Positions 1-7,688 of a stretch of DNA of 40,579 nucleotides are shown piece after piece. The translations under genes were made by a program, and so were the position numbers. The notes under the pieces were generated by a model, which did no database searches, was not told where the DNA came from, and saw only the letters and a list, made by a program, of their open reading frames with translations. This DNA comes from an uncultured bacterium (GTDB taxonomy: Bacteria > Verrucomicrobiota > Kiritimatiellia > PWTM01). The stretch is from NCBI GenBank assembly GCA_938010045.1, contig CALLFZ010000042.1, positions 1-40,579 on the forward strand, written 5' to 3'. Within the stretch, counting starts at the first letter, position 1. Each line of letters opens with the position of its first letter.

Positions 1-118
1 GGATGTAGGCCTCGCGTTCTTCGGGGCCGAAGGGTCGGTCGAGGGAGGTACCGACGGCGCGGTTGTAGCAGTGGTGCCAGGTATCCCGGTCGGCGGGCTT
101 GATTCTTGGCCTTCTCAT
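1..118 (-). CDS. REP-associated tyrosine transposase (RAYT, Y1_Tnp/IS200-like), N-terminal fragment cut by window edge
   Basis: Reading leftward from the ATG at 118, the frame stays open to the window edge and gives about 39 residues, beginning MRRPRIKPADRDTWHHCYNR. This resembles the conserved start of RAYT and IS200-like Y1 transposases (basic start, then a W-H-x-x-N-R type segment). The catalytic HUH and Tyr motifs would lie outside the window. An AGGAG sequence stands about 8 nt upstream of the ATG. RAYTs are single-copy Y1 transposases associated with REP hairpins carrying a GTAG tetranucleotide at the base. The next 600 bp contain such hairpins and many short repeats, which supports the call. 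The identification rests on the N-terminus only. Confidence 0.7.
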   Translation of the reverse strand, partial: MRRPRIKPADRDTWHHCYNRAVGTSLDRPFGPEEREAYI

Positions 119-225
119 GGCGGCGTCTCCTATGCGGGGCCATGGACCCCGTCACGGAACAGAAGGCGAGGGCGTCTGAAATTTCCGCGGCCAGGCCGGG
201 TGATTTTTCGTCATGGCGTCATGGC

Positions 226-706
226 GACAGGCACCTCTCTGGGCGCAGGCATGGGGGCAGTCATGGGGACAGGCACAACACCGGGCATTGGAGCTTAAAG
301 AGCTCGCCGTGGGGGGCTGGTGGGGACAGGCACACGCCAGCCCATAGCCGCCGCTGATGGGGACAGGCACACGCGGGATCCAACGGCCGCTGTAGTTCCG
401 CCGGTCCTCCGGCGGAAGAGTTGGGCGAGAAAGCTCCGGCGGCAGAGCGCCGGAGCTACAGCAGAGCGCCGGAGCTACAGGGCAAGGATGGGGACAGGCA
501 CGCGCGGGAGGCACGCGCGGGATCCAACGGCCGCGGGCATGTGGGGACAGGCAGTACTCTGAACGCAGGGGCCAGGTGCCTGTCCCCAGGGGGACACGGG
601 AAACAACGCGGCCTACAAGCGTTGGCTGAGCGTGGCGGTCGGAGCCTGATTTCTCGAGCCAGCGCCTGTCCCCGGTTTTCAATTGGCTCCGATTGGGGAC
701 ATGCAC
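226..706. repeat. Cluster of nine GGGGACAGGCAC-type 12-mers (left end)
   Basis: Copies on the plus strand are at about 223-234 (variant), 265-276, 322-333, 359-370, 490-501 and 543-554 (last base G). Copies in the opposite orientation are at 576-587 and 662-673 (variant), and a one-mismatch plus-strand copy is at 695-706. Several share the extension ACGCGGGATCCAACGG. The same 12-mer recurs at the right end of the window. These are probably mobile REP-like units tied to the adjacent RAYT. The stretch 707-1067 holds no repeat and no gene that I recognise; its long open frames look like high-GC artefacts. Confidence 0.75.
386..461. repeat. 76-bp REP-like double hairpin; inverted copy at 40504-40579
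   Basis: The unit has two hairpins. The first is TTCCGCCGG-TCCT-CCGGCGGAA, preceded by CTGTAG. The second is GCTCCGGCG-GCAGAG-CGCCGGAGC, followed by CTACAG. A GTAG/CTAC tetranucleotide at the hairpin foot is the hallmark of REP elements recognised by RAYTs. By eye the right-end copy matches at 73 of 76 positions in opposite orientation. Part of the second hairpin is repeated immediately downstream (to about 480). Confidence 0.85.
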
Positions 707-1067
707 AGAAAACGATCCGATCCGCAGCGCAATCGGCTCAGGCTCGGGAAAGATCGGCGCCCTCGCGGACTGACCTTTTCGACGCGGCCGAGGGACGACG
801 TCTCTCCCAGCCGACTCGCCCTGTATGCAGCGCGGGCTTCGGGCGTGCGGTGCCCAGCGACGCGCGGCACCGCTTGCGTTGGCCTCGAATCGCCGCGCAG
901 GGGGCACCCATTTGTGCGCGGGAGCGGCGAGCTCGGGTCCACACGACCTCTTCGCATGGCGCGCCAGCCGAAGTGGAGACCATGCGGCCGTTCCGTGCGG
1001 GCGCCGCGGCACAGGATCGCCCGCCCCGCCCGCCCACGCTCGCTCGTCGTTGCACACAGCGACCAGG

Positions 1068-1096
1068 TTGCCCCCCGGCAGTTCGCCGAGTAGATT
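1068..1096 (+). promoter_or_regulatory. Possible promoter for the his-trp cluster
   Basis: TTGCCC (1068-1073), a 17-bp spacer and TAGATT (1091-1096) form an acceptable sigma70-type pair in a short AT-richer patch. Transcription would start near 1103, about 85 bp before the hairpin at 1189 and 130 bp before hisF. It is only a sequence match. Confidence 0.25.
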
Positions 1097-1188
1097 AATT
1101 GTATGAAGACAGCGCGGCGCCATTGGTGGCCGGCGTGGCGGGCTTTCGGGCCGGCCCCGGTGCATCCTTGACGCGCGCTGGCGCGGTC

Positions 1189-1223
1189 AAACCCCGGGGC
1201 GGCCCCGGGGTTTCGCGTTTTTT
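1189..1223 (+). terminator. Perfect GC-rich hairpin with T6 tract just before hisF
   Basis: The arms AAACCCCGGGG (1189-1199) and CCCCGGGGTTT (1203-1213) pair perfectly around a CGG loop, followed by CGCG and six T residues (1218-1223). This is the layout of an intrinsic terminator reading toward hisF, only 10 bp before its ATG. It could end transcription arriving from the repeat region or act as an attenuator in a hisF leader. No His- or Trp-rich leader peptide is visible, so classical attenuation is not supported. Confidence 0.6.
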
Positions 1224-1233
1224 GGAATCGGCG

Positions 1234-1995
1234 ATGCTGGCCAAACGGATCATACCGTGCCTCGACGTGAATGCCGGACGCGTCGTGAAGGGCGTCCGGT
1301 TCGTCGAGCTGCGCGACGCGGGCGATCCCGTGGACTGCGCTCGCGCCTACGAGGCGCAGGGGGCGGACGAACTCACGTTCCTCGACATCACTGCCTCGCA
1401 CGAACAGCGCGACACCATCGTCCATGTCGTGCGCGAGGTCGCGCGCCACGTCTTCATGCCGCTCACGGTGGGCGGCGGCATCCGTTCGATCCGCGACATC
1501 CGCCGTCTCCTGCAGGCGGGCGCCGACAAGGTCTCGCTCAATACCGCGGCGGTCGCGCGACCGGAGCTGATCACCGAGGGCGCCGAGCGGTTTGGCCGTC
1601 AGTGCATCGTGCTGGCGATTGACGCGCGCCGGTGTGAGTCGGGCCGCGGTTGGGAGGTCGTCACCCATGGCGGACGCCGCCGCACGGGTCTCGATGCGGT
1701 CGCCTGGGCGCGCGAGGGGGTCGAACGCGGCGCGGGCGAAATCCTCCTCACCAGCATGGACCGCGATGGCACCACCGCCGGCTACGACCTCGAACTCACG
1801 CGCACCATCGCCGATGCGGTGTCCGTGCCGGTCATCGCCTCTGGCGGCGCGGGCCGGCCGGAGCACCTCATTGAGGCGGTCACGCTCGGCCACGCGGATG
1901 CGGTTCTGGCGGCCTCCATCTTTCATTTCGGACAGTACTCGATCGCGGAGGTCAAACGCGCGATGCGCGCCGCGGGCCTCGAAGTGCGACTGTGA
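1234..1995 (+). CDS. hisF: Imidazole glycerol phosphate synthase, cyclase subunit HisF
   Basis: HisF closes the imidazole ring of imidazole glycerol phosphate, using ammonia made by its glutaminase partner HisH and releasing AICAR; this is step 5 of histidine biosynthesis in the cytosol. The 253-residue product has the usual length and starts [13 protein letters not shown]. The two catalytic aspartates are visible at Asp11 (CLDVN) and Asp130 (VLAID). The phosphate-binding VGGGIR motif is at about 79-84, and a second glycine-rich motif (ASGGAG) lies near the C-terminus. The open frame extends upstream, but this ATG fits the family start and is preceded by GGAA. No hisH is present here. hisI follows after 16 bp, so the two are probably co-transcribed. 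Confidence 0.97.
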   Translation: MLAKRIIPCLDVNAGRVVKGVRFVELRDAGDPVDCARAYEAQGADELTFLDITASHEQRDTIVHVVREVARHVFMPLTVGGGIRSIRDIRRLLQAGADKVSLNTAAVARPELITEGAERFGRQCIVLAIDARRCESGRGWEVVTHGGRRRTGLDAVAWAREGVERGAGEILLTSMDRDGTTAGYDLELTRTIADAVSVPVIASGGAGRPEHLIEAVTLGHADAVLAASIFHFGQYSIAEVKRAMRAAGLEVRL

Positions 1996-2011
1996 CGGGA
2001 ACCTGAGACGC

Positions 2012-2431
2012 ATGAGCATGACGAACGAATTGGAAGAGGGGCGAACGCTGCGGCTGGATTTTTCCAAATTGGCCGCGGCCGCGAAGTGCGGGGGGCTCTT
2101 GCCGGTCGCCGTACAACACGCGGAGACGAACGAGGTGCTGCTGGTCGCCTACACGAACGAAACCGCCTTCCGCCGCGCTCTCGAGACGAACCGACTGATT
2201 TTGTGGAGCACCTCCCGCCATGAGCTCTGGGAGAAGGGCGCAACCTCGGGCGAGACATTCGACCTCGTCGAGGTGCGGGTGAACTGCGAGCAGAATTCGC
2301 TGCTCTATCGCGTCCGGCCGCGCCGCGGCGGCATTTGCCACACCCGCAATTCCGCGGGGCGGCCGCGAACCACCTGTTTTTACCGACGTCTCAACCCCGC
2401 GACGGGCGAACTGGAGAACCTCGATCCATGA
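2012..2431 (+). CDS. hisI: Phosphoribosyl-AMP cyclohydrolase HisI (no HisE domain)
   Basis: This enzyme hydrolyses the adenine ring of phosphoribosyl-AMP, step 3 of histidine synthesis. The 139-residue protein is the stand-alone cyclohydrolase without a fused HisE pyrophosphohydrolase. The core runs from GLLPVAVQ (about 28-35) through the ELWEKGATSG motif (71-80). The zinc cysteines are kept: Cys92, Cys109 (ICHT) and Cys122 (TTCF). The metal-binding DxDxD of well-studied HisI is here N-C-E-Q-N (91-95), so all three aspartates are replaced. I believe related sequences from this lineage share this, but that is from memory. An ATG two codons downstream (2018) is an alternative start. The stop overlaps the trpE start as ATGA. 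Confidence 0.92.
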   Translation: MSMTNELEEGRTLRLDFSKLAAAAKCGGLLPVAVQHAETNEVLLVAYTNETAFRRALETNRLILWSTSRHELWEKGATSGETFDLVEVRVNCEQNSLLYRVRPRRGGICHTRNSAGRPRTTCFYRRLNPATGELENLDP

Positions 2432-3981
2432 GCGACCTCGGTCCGACGCTGTGCGGCGGTTGGAAGCTCCACCCGGGTCTGCGCGAGTTCCGCGAACGCG
2501 CCGCGCGCGGCACGGTCGTGCCGGTGTGGGTGGAACTGCTGGCGGATGAGGAGACGCCGCTCTCGGCCTACGCGCGCGTGCGAGAGGTGCTGCGCCGGCG
2601 CGACCATGCCTCGCACACGTTCCTGCTCGAAAGCGTCGAGGGTGGTGAGCGAGTTGGCCGATACTCCTTCATCGGCGGCGCGCCGCGCGCAATCGTGCGC
2701 GCGTGGGGCCGTCGGATCCGCGTGCAGCATCCCGACGGCTCCACCGTGGAGCTGCCCGAGGGCGATCCGCTCGACGCGCTGCGCGGTCTGATGGCCCGCC
2801 ACCGCCCCGTCGGCGACCCGGCTCTGCCGCCGTTCATCGGCGGCGCAGTCGGTTTCCTTGGCTATGACCTGATCCGTGTCTTCGAGCCGCGGGTACCCGT
2901 GCGCGAGGATCGCGCGCTCGCCGCGCCGGACATGGTCTTCATGATCACGGACGCGCTGCTGGTCTTCGACCGCGCGCGCCATAGTCTCCGCATCCTCGCG
3001 AACGCCTGGACCGCCGACGGTGCCGACCGCGCGTACGAACAGGCCGCCGCGACGATCGAGTCGCTCGCGGTCGCGTTGCAGGCGACCGGTTCGAAGCGCC
3101 TGAGCGACGTCGCCGCGGCGACGTCGCCGCCGGAGCCCCGTTCGACCATGAGCCGCGCCGAATTCGAGGCGGCCGTGCGCTGCGCGCAGGAGCACATTCG
3201 CGCGGGCGACATCATTCAGGTGGTCCTGTCGCAACGCTTCGAGACCGACTTCACGGGCGATTCGCTCGATGTGTACCGCGCGCTGCGCTGGATCAATCCG
3301 TCGCCCTACATGTTTCTGCTCGATCTCGGCAGCAGCGCGATGGTCGGCAGTTCGCCCGAGGTGCACGTGCGCTGCATGGGTGGCCGTGCAACGATCCGCC
3401 CGATCGCCGGCACCCGCCCGCGCGCGGCGACGCCCGAAGACGACGCCCGCCTGGAACGCGAACTGCTGGCCGATCCGAAAGAGCGCGCCGAGCACATCAT
3501 GCTCGTGGATCTCGCGCGCAATGACCTCGGCCGCGTCTGCGTGCCCGGCTCGGTCGCGGTGCCCGAGCTGATGACGATCGAGCGGTACAGCCATGTGATG
3601 CACATCGTCTCGGACGTCGTCGGGCGGCTTTCGCCCGACCGCGACGCCTACGACCTCATGCGCGCGACGTTCCCGGCCGGCACGGTGACCGGTGCGCCGA
3701 AGATTCGCGCGATGGAGATCATCGCCGACCTCGAACGCTCGCGCCGCGGCCCCTATGCCGGCGCAGTGGGCTATTTCGGCTTCGACGGCAATCTCGATTC
3801 ATGCATCACGATCCGCACCATCATCCTCGACGAGGGCCGCGCGTACGTGCAGGCTGGCGCGGGCATCGTGGCGGACTCGGATCCCAGCCGCGAATACGAG
3901 GAAACGCGCAACAAGGCGCGCGCGATGCTCCACGCGCTTGCCCTCGCGCACCAGTTGGCCGCCCGGGAGGCGCCGCGATGA
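2428..3981 (+). CDS. trpE: Anthranilate synthase component I TrpE
   Basis: With TrpG, TrpE converts chorismate plus glutamine-derived ammonia to anthranilate, the first committed step of tryptophan synthesis. The 517-residue length is typical. The N-terminal LLES motif (66-69) is the tryptophan feedback-binding element, so allosteric inhibition by Trp is expected. The C-terminal chorismate-binding domain shows [15 protein letters not shown], the DLARNDLGR segment, [11 protein letters not shown] and [10 protein letters not shown], the standard active-site landmarks that also separate TrpE from PabB. Translation starts inside the hisI stop (ATGA) and ends inside the trpG start (ATGA), indicating tight coupling within a mixed His/Trp operon. 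Confidence 0.96.
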   Translation: MSDLGPTLCGGWKLHPGLREFRERAARGTVVPVWVELLADEETPLSAYARVREVLRRRDHASHTFLLESVEGGERVGRYSFIGGAPRAIVRAWGRRIRVQHPDGSTVELPEGDPLDALRGLMARHRPVGDPALPPFIGGAVGFLGYDLIRVFEPRVPVREDRALAAPDMVFMITDALLVFDRARHSLRILANAWTADGADRAYEQAAATIESLAVALQATGSKRLSDVAAATSPPEPRSTMSRAEFEAAVRCAQEHIRAGDIIQVVLSQRFETDFTGDSLDVYRALRWINPSPYMFLLDLGSSAMVGSSPEVHVRCMGGRATIRPIAGTRPRAATPEDDARLERELLADPKERAEHIMLVDLARNDLGRVCVPGSVAVPELMTIERYSHVMHIVSDVVGRLSPDRDAYDLMRATFPAGTVTGAPKIRAMEIIADLERSRRGPYAGAVGYFGFDGNLDSCITIRTIILDEGRAYVQAGAGIVADSDPSREYEETRNKARAMLHALALAHQLAAREAPR

Positions 3982-4568
3982 TCTTGGTCATTGACAACTA
4001 CGATTCGTTCACCTGGAACCTTGTGCAGTATCTCGCCGAGCTGGGCGCCGAACCGTGCGTGGTGCGCAACGACCAGATTGACCTCGCCGGCATCGAAGCG
4101 CGGGCACCGGAACGGCTCATCATCAGCCCCGGTCCTGGCTCGCCCAACGAGGCCGGCATCTCGTGCGACGCGATCCGCGCTCTGAGCGGTCGCGTGCCGA
4201 TTCTCGGCGTGTGCCTCGGTCACCAGTGCATCGGCCAGGTGTTCGGCGGCCGGATCGTGCGCGCCGCCCGGCTCATGCACGGCAAGACCTCGTGGATCCA
4301 CCACCGCGGCGACGGGATCCTCGCGGGCCTGCCCCAGCCGTTCGAGGCGACCCGATACCACTCGCTGCTGATCGAGCGCGCCTCGCTGCCCGAGTGTCTG
4401 CGCCTCACCGGCTGGACCGAGGAGGACGAGGTCATGGCTGTGGAGCACGTCGAATGGCCCATCTACGGCGTACAATTCCATCCGGAATCGATCCTCACGC
4501 GCGAAGGGCGCCAGATTCTGCGCAACTTCCTCCTCGTGCCGGCCCCGCGCGCGCGGACACGGACGTGA
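3978..4568 (+). CDS. trpG: Anthranilate synthase glutamine amidotransferase TrpG (possibly also PabA)
   Basis: This class I glutamine amidotransferase supplies ammonia to TrpE. The 196-residue protein begins [14 protein letters not shown], as usual. It carries the oxyanion motif [10 protein letters not shown] (51-60), the nucleophile Cys79 in GVCLGHQ, and the His168/Glu170 pair in QFHPES. Many bacteria use one protein for both TrpG and PabA; nothing here decides between them, but the 4-bp overlap with trpE points to the Trp role. No trpD, trpC, trpF or trpB follows. trpA lies about 16 kb away, so the pathway is split in this genome. Confidence 0.95.
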   Translation: MILVIDNYDSFTWNLVQYLAELGAEPCVVRNDQIDLAGIEARAPERLIISPGPGSPNEAGISCDAIRALSGRVPILGVCLGHQCIGQVFGGRIVRAARLMHGKTSWIHHRGDGILAGLPQPFEATRYHSLLIERASLPECLRLTGWTEEDEVMAVEHVEWPIYGVQFHPESILTREGRQILRNFLLVPAPRARTRT

Positions 4569-4576
4569 GGTTGACC

Positions 4577-4987
4577 ATGGTGCCGATCACCGTCACGTAT
4601 CTCGGCGATCTGCGGTGTGAGCTCGTTCATGGACCATCCGGTACGCGAATCGAAACCGACGCGCCGGCCGACCATCAGGGCCGCGGGAGGCGGTTCTCCC
4701 CGACCGACCTCGTCGCCGCGGCGCTGGGGGCTTGCATGATGACCATAGTCGGCATTCACGCGCGGGGGCGCGGGTGGGATCTCGCGGGCATGCGTGCCGA
4801 CGTGATGAAGATCATGGCTGGGCCTCCGCGCCGGATCGCGCGTATCGAGGTTCGCCTGCACATGCCGATGGCGCTCGCGCCGGCCGATCGGATGGAGGTG
4901 GAACAGCTGGCGCGGACCTGCCCCGTCGCCCGAAGCCTGCATCCGGATCTGGAGGCCGACATCCGGTTCGAGTGGCCCTCGGCCTGA
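4577..4987 (+). CDS. OsmC/Ohr-family peroxiredoxin-like protein
   Basis: A 136-residue OsmC-fold protein. The family reduces organic hydroperoxides with two conserved cysteines, both present here: Cys53 in ALGACMMT at the start of the long central helix, and Cys115 in RTCPVARSL. The FSPTDLVAAALG segment before the first Cys is the classic family signature. It lies 8 bp after trpG on the same strand and is probably the last gene of the his-trp operon. Physiological substrate and thiol partner cannot be read from sequence. The TTG at 4571 is an alternative start, but the ATG fits better. Confidence 0.85.
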   Translation: MVPITVTYLGDLRCELVHGPSGTRIETDAPADHQGRGRRFSPTDLVAAALGACMMTIVGIHARGRGWDLAGMRADVMKIMAGPPRRIARIEVRLHMPMALAPADRMEVEQLARTCPVARSLHPDLEADIRFEWPSA

Positions 4988-5006
4988 CGCGGCCGTCCGT
5001 TGCTGC

Positions 5007-6539
5007 TCAGCGATTCACCGACGCCGGCCGCCGCACGGCATAGAGCCGCCGCATGGTCGCGACATAGAGCCGGCCGTCCGCCGCCGCGGGGGTGCCCCAG
5101 ATCGCGCTGTCGAGCCGCGTGTCCCCCAGCCGGCGGCCCTCACGATCGGCCGACCATGCGTACAGAACGCCGCGGTGGGTGCCGACATAGACGCGGTTGT
5201 CCGCCACCAACGGCGAGCCGGACACCTCACCCTCAAGCTCGCGCACCCACACGCCCGCCCCAGTCTCGGTGTCCACGGCGTGAAGCCGGCCGCTGCTGTC
5301 GGGCACGAACACCAGTCCGTCGTGCACCGCGGGCGTCGAGAGGCAATGCCGAACCAGCGCATACCGCCAACGCTCGCGCAGCCGCACCTCGTCGCCGTCC
5401 GTCTCAACCTCAATCCGCACCAGCCACGCCTCACGCTTGCCCCACCAGCGGTCGCCGCCGACAGTCACAAAGATCGCTCCCTCCGCCCACACTGGCATGC
5501 CGTGGATGGTCGAGGGACCACCTGCTTCGCGCCGACCGTTCCATTCGCACGCGTGGTCTTTCACGGTGCCCGGATCAAGGTCCAGTCGCGCTCGGCATCG
5601 CAGCGGAACGGGCGGCGCCTCCGGCGCCCGAGCCAGCGCGTCGAACACATACACGACCGCATCCGCCCCGCCCAAGATCAGCCGGCGCCGACCGCCGATC
5701 TCCGCGAGCGCCGGCGAGGACCACTGGCAATGGACAATGCGCGGACCTATCCGTTCCGCATCCTGCGCGAGGAGTCGGCCGGTCCGCGCATCCACGGCGA
5801 TCAGCGTTGCCGCGTCGGGATGGCGGATGCGGCGGTGCGTGTTGTCCACGCCGTTGCAGGTGTTCAGATAGGCGATCCCATCAGCCAGCAGCACAGAGGC
5901 ATGCCCCGAATCATGCGTGTAGATGCCCGGCGACTCCTTGAGGTCGAGCCGCCAGATCACGTCGGCATCCAGCTCGCCGAGCGGAATGGGCGTCTCGCCC
6001 TCGGGCGTGAACAGCGCCGACTCATCGAGGACGGGTCCGTCGTTGCCGTTGGCGAGACCGCGCACATCGAGGCAGAGCAATTCGCCGCGGTTGTCGAGCA
6101 CCCAGAGCCGGTCGCCCTCCACCGTGGGCGGAGAACAGAGGCCTGCGCCGGGCCAGTCGAGGTACACATCGCCAGTGCGTTTCGGCACCACGAGCTGCCA
6201 CACGAGCCGTCCGTCCGCCGCATCGAAACACATCAGTACGCCGCGGTCTCCCGTCCGTCGCGGGTCGCGCGGCCTTCGATTGTTCGTGCCGATGTACACC
6301 CGGCCGTCCGCGATGACCGGCGAGCCGTACGTCTCGTGACCCAGCTCGGCGGTCCAGATGACCTCCTCCGCCGAGTCGGGGCGGAACGCGGCCGGGAGGT
6401 TCGTCGCCGGCGAGACCATGTTTCTCGTCCACCGCTCGCCCCACTGTGCCGCCCCGGCCATGATCCGGCACGCGATCATCACGATCGCGGCGAGCGCGAC
6501 GCAGCGCACGTTGTTCGGACCACGCGCGAGAGGTTTCAC
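5007..6539 (-). CDS. Secreted PQQ-like beta-propeller repeat protein
   Basis: A 510-residue protein with an N-terminal signal sequence (basic KPLARGPNNVR, then hydrophobic VALAAIVMIA) followed by repeated propeller blades. The blades show GSPVIADGRVYIGT, SPPTVEGDRLWVLD, VSGSPLVADNRVYVGT and GTPAAADGRLYVAT, the typical quinoprotein/BamB-like repeats. It should be periplasmic or exported. Such propellers without known catalytic residues are abundant in PVC bacteria and their function is mostly unknown; a PQQ cofactor is not proven. I chose the GTG at 6539 because it overlaps the gcvT stop (GTGA), implying translational coupling, and because it gives a proper signal peptide. A similar gene lies at 38504-39865. 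Confidence 0.8.
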   Translation of the reverse strand: MKPLARGPNNVRCVALAAIVMIACRIMAGAAQWGERWTRNMVSPATNLPAAFRPDSAEEVIWTAELGHETYGSPVIADGRVYIGTNNRRPRDPRRTGDRGVLMCFDAADGRLVWQLVVPKRTGDVYLDWPGAGLCSPPTVEGDRLWVLDNRGELLCLDVRGLANGNDGPVLDESALFTPEGETPIPLGELDADVIWRLDLKESPGIYTHDSGHASVLLADGIAYLNTCNGVDNTHRRIRHPDAATLIAVDARTGRLLAQDAERIGPRIVHCQWSSPALAEIGGRRRLILGGADAVVYVFDALARAPEAPPVPLRCRARLDLDPGTVKDHACEWNGRREAGGPSTIHGMPVWAEGAIFVTVGGDRWWGKREAWLVRIEVETDGDEVRLRERWRYALVRHCLSTPAVHDGLVFVPDSSGRLHAVDTETGAGVWVRELEGEVSGSPLVADNRVYVGTHRGVLYAWSADREGRRLGDTRLDSAIWGTPAAADGRLYVATMRRLYAVRRPASVNR

Positions 6540-7636
6540 GCGATGGCTCCGGGCGGCTGCGAAGCGCGCGCGGTACCGGCGGTCCAGAACGGCAGGGAAA
6601 CGACTGTCGCGGTCAACCGCGCTCGACCGACCTCCAGCTCCAGCCGCACACCCTCGCGCGCAAGCTCGGCGTCCAGGTAGGCCAGCGCAACCGCCACGCC
6701 GAGGCTGGGCGCATACGCGCCGCTCGTCACTTCGCCGACCGCCCGCCCGTCCCACAGCGCGACGGCCCCGCCCCGAGCGGCGCGCCGCCCCTCGAGTCGC
6801 AGGCCCGCCAAGTAGCGCGCGCAGCCCCGCTCCAGATCGCGCCGCACCGCCGCGCCGCCGATGAACTCCTTGCCGATGTCCACGAACGCGCCACGCGCCG
6901 CCGCCACGGGCGTTCGCTCAACCGAGAGCTCATGGCCGTAGAGCGGGTACCCCATCTCCAGCCGCAGCGTGTCGCGTGCGCCAAGTCCCGCCGGCGTCGC
7001 GCCCGCGGCCACCAGGCGCCGCCAGAGCGCGAGTGCGATCTCCGCCGGCCCATAGACCTCGTAGCCCCACTCGCCCGTGTACCCGGTGCGGCTGATGACC
7101 AACGTGTGCCCCTCCCACTCGGTCTCGGCGAGCCGAAAGTATGTCAAGGGCGGCACCGGCCGGCCGAGGGCCTCGCCGAGCACCCACCACGAACGGGGGC
7201 CCTGAACGTCAAGTTTGCCGAGCTCATCGGAGCGATCCTGCAACCGGGTGCCCGGCGAGACGTGGGCGCGAATCCATTCGAAATCTGAGGCCCGCGTGCC
7301 CGCATTCACGATCAGCCAGAAGCGATCGGGGCCGAAGCGGTAGCACGTCAGATCATCGAGCACACCGCCATCGTCCCGCAGAAGGTAACCGTAGCGGCAT
7401 TGCCCCACCGCCAGCGTCCCGACCCGCATCGTCAGAAGCCGTTCGAGATCGGCCTCGGCGGTCGGACCCGACAATTCGAACTCCCCCATATGGCAAGTGT
7501 CGAACACCGTGCAGGCCGTCCGGGTTCGTGCGTGCTCGGAGAGGATGCCCTCGTACTGCACCGGCATCTCCCAGCCGGCAAAGTCCACCATCCGCGCGCC
7601 CAGCGCGCGATGTTCGTCATATAGGGGCGTACGCAT
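6536..7636 (-). CDS. gcvT: Glycine cleavage system T protein (aminomethyltransferase)
   Basis: GcvT transfers the methylene group from the H-protein-bound aminomethyl intermediate to tetrahydrofolate and releases ammonia. The 366-residue protein has the normal length and starts MRTPLYDEHRALGARMVDFAGWEMPVQY from the second residue on as in the family. The folate-site segment LIVNAGTRASDFEWI carries the catalytic aspartate, and DTLRLEMGYPLYGHEL is the second signature. The frame is open further upstream, but this ATG matches the family N-terminus. A TATACT hexamer sits 6 nt before it, so the mRNA may be leaderless. No gcvH or gcvP is in the window. A beta-propeller gene overlaps its 3' end. Confidence 0.93.
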   Translation of the reverse strand: MRTPLYDEHRALGARMVDFAGWEMPVQYEGILSEHARTRTACTVFDTCHMGEFELSGPTAEADLERLLTMRVGTLAVGQCRYGYLLRDDGGVLDDLTCYRFGPDRFWLIVNAGTRASDFEWIRAHVSPGTRLQDRSDELGKLDVQGPRSWWVLGEALGRPVPPLTYFRLAETEWEGHTLVISRTGYTGEWGYEVYGPAEIALALWRRLVAAGATPAGLGARDTLRLEMGYPLYGHELSVERTPVAAARGAFVDIGKEFIGGAAVRRDLERGCARYLAGLRLEGRRAARGGAVALWDGRAVGEVTSGAYAPSLGVAVALAYLDAELAREGVRLELEVGRARLTATVVSLPFWTAGTARASQPPGAIA

Positions 7637-7642
7637 GTATCC

Positions 7643-7648
7643 AGTATA
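7643..7648 (-). promoter_or_regulatory. -10 element of gcvT, leaderless type
   Basis: On the minus strand, TATACT is followed by GGATAC and then the gcvT ATG. Transcription would begin at or next to the start codon. No convincing -35 is seen (TTCGCG at an 18-bp spacer is weak). No Shine-Dalgarno sequence lies between it and the ATG. Confidence 0.55.
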
Positions 7649-7688
7649 TCGGCCGGCCCACCCGCTCGCGAAACGAACGGTGTGTGCC

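Noticed and set aside
226-706. CRISPR array from the repeated 12-mers
   Set aside because: The units are only 12 bp, occur in both orientations with irregular spacing, and no cas genes are near.
152-1165. Long open frames on both strands across the left repeat region
   Set aside because: They run through REP-like repeats, have no ribosome-binding site and show no family resemblance; high GC content alone produces such frames.
1099-1233. His leader peptide with attenuator upstream of hisF
   Set aside because: The translated leader has no run of His or Trp codons; only a terminator-like hairpin is present.
679-2067. 462-codon minus-strand frame covering hisF
   Set aside because: It is antisense to a well-conserved enzyme and has no recognisable domain.
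5175-6680. 501-codon plus-strand frame antisense to the beta-propeller gene
   Set aside because: Composition (His/Arg/Pro-rich) is that of a shadow frame; the minus-strand gene has clear propeller blades and a signal peptide.
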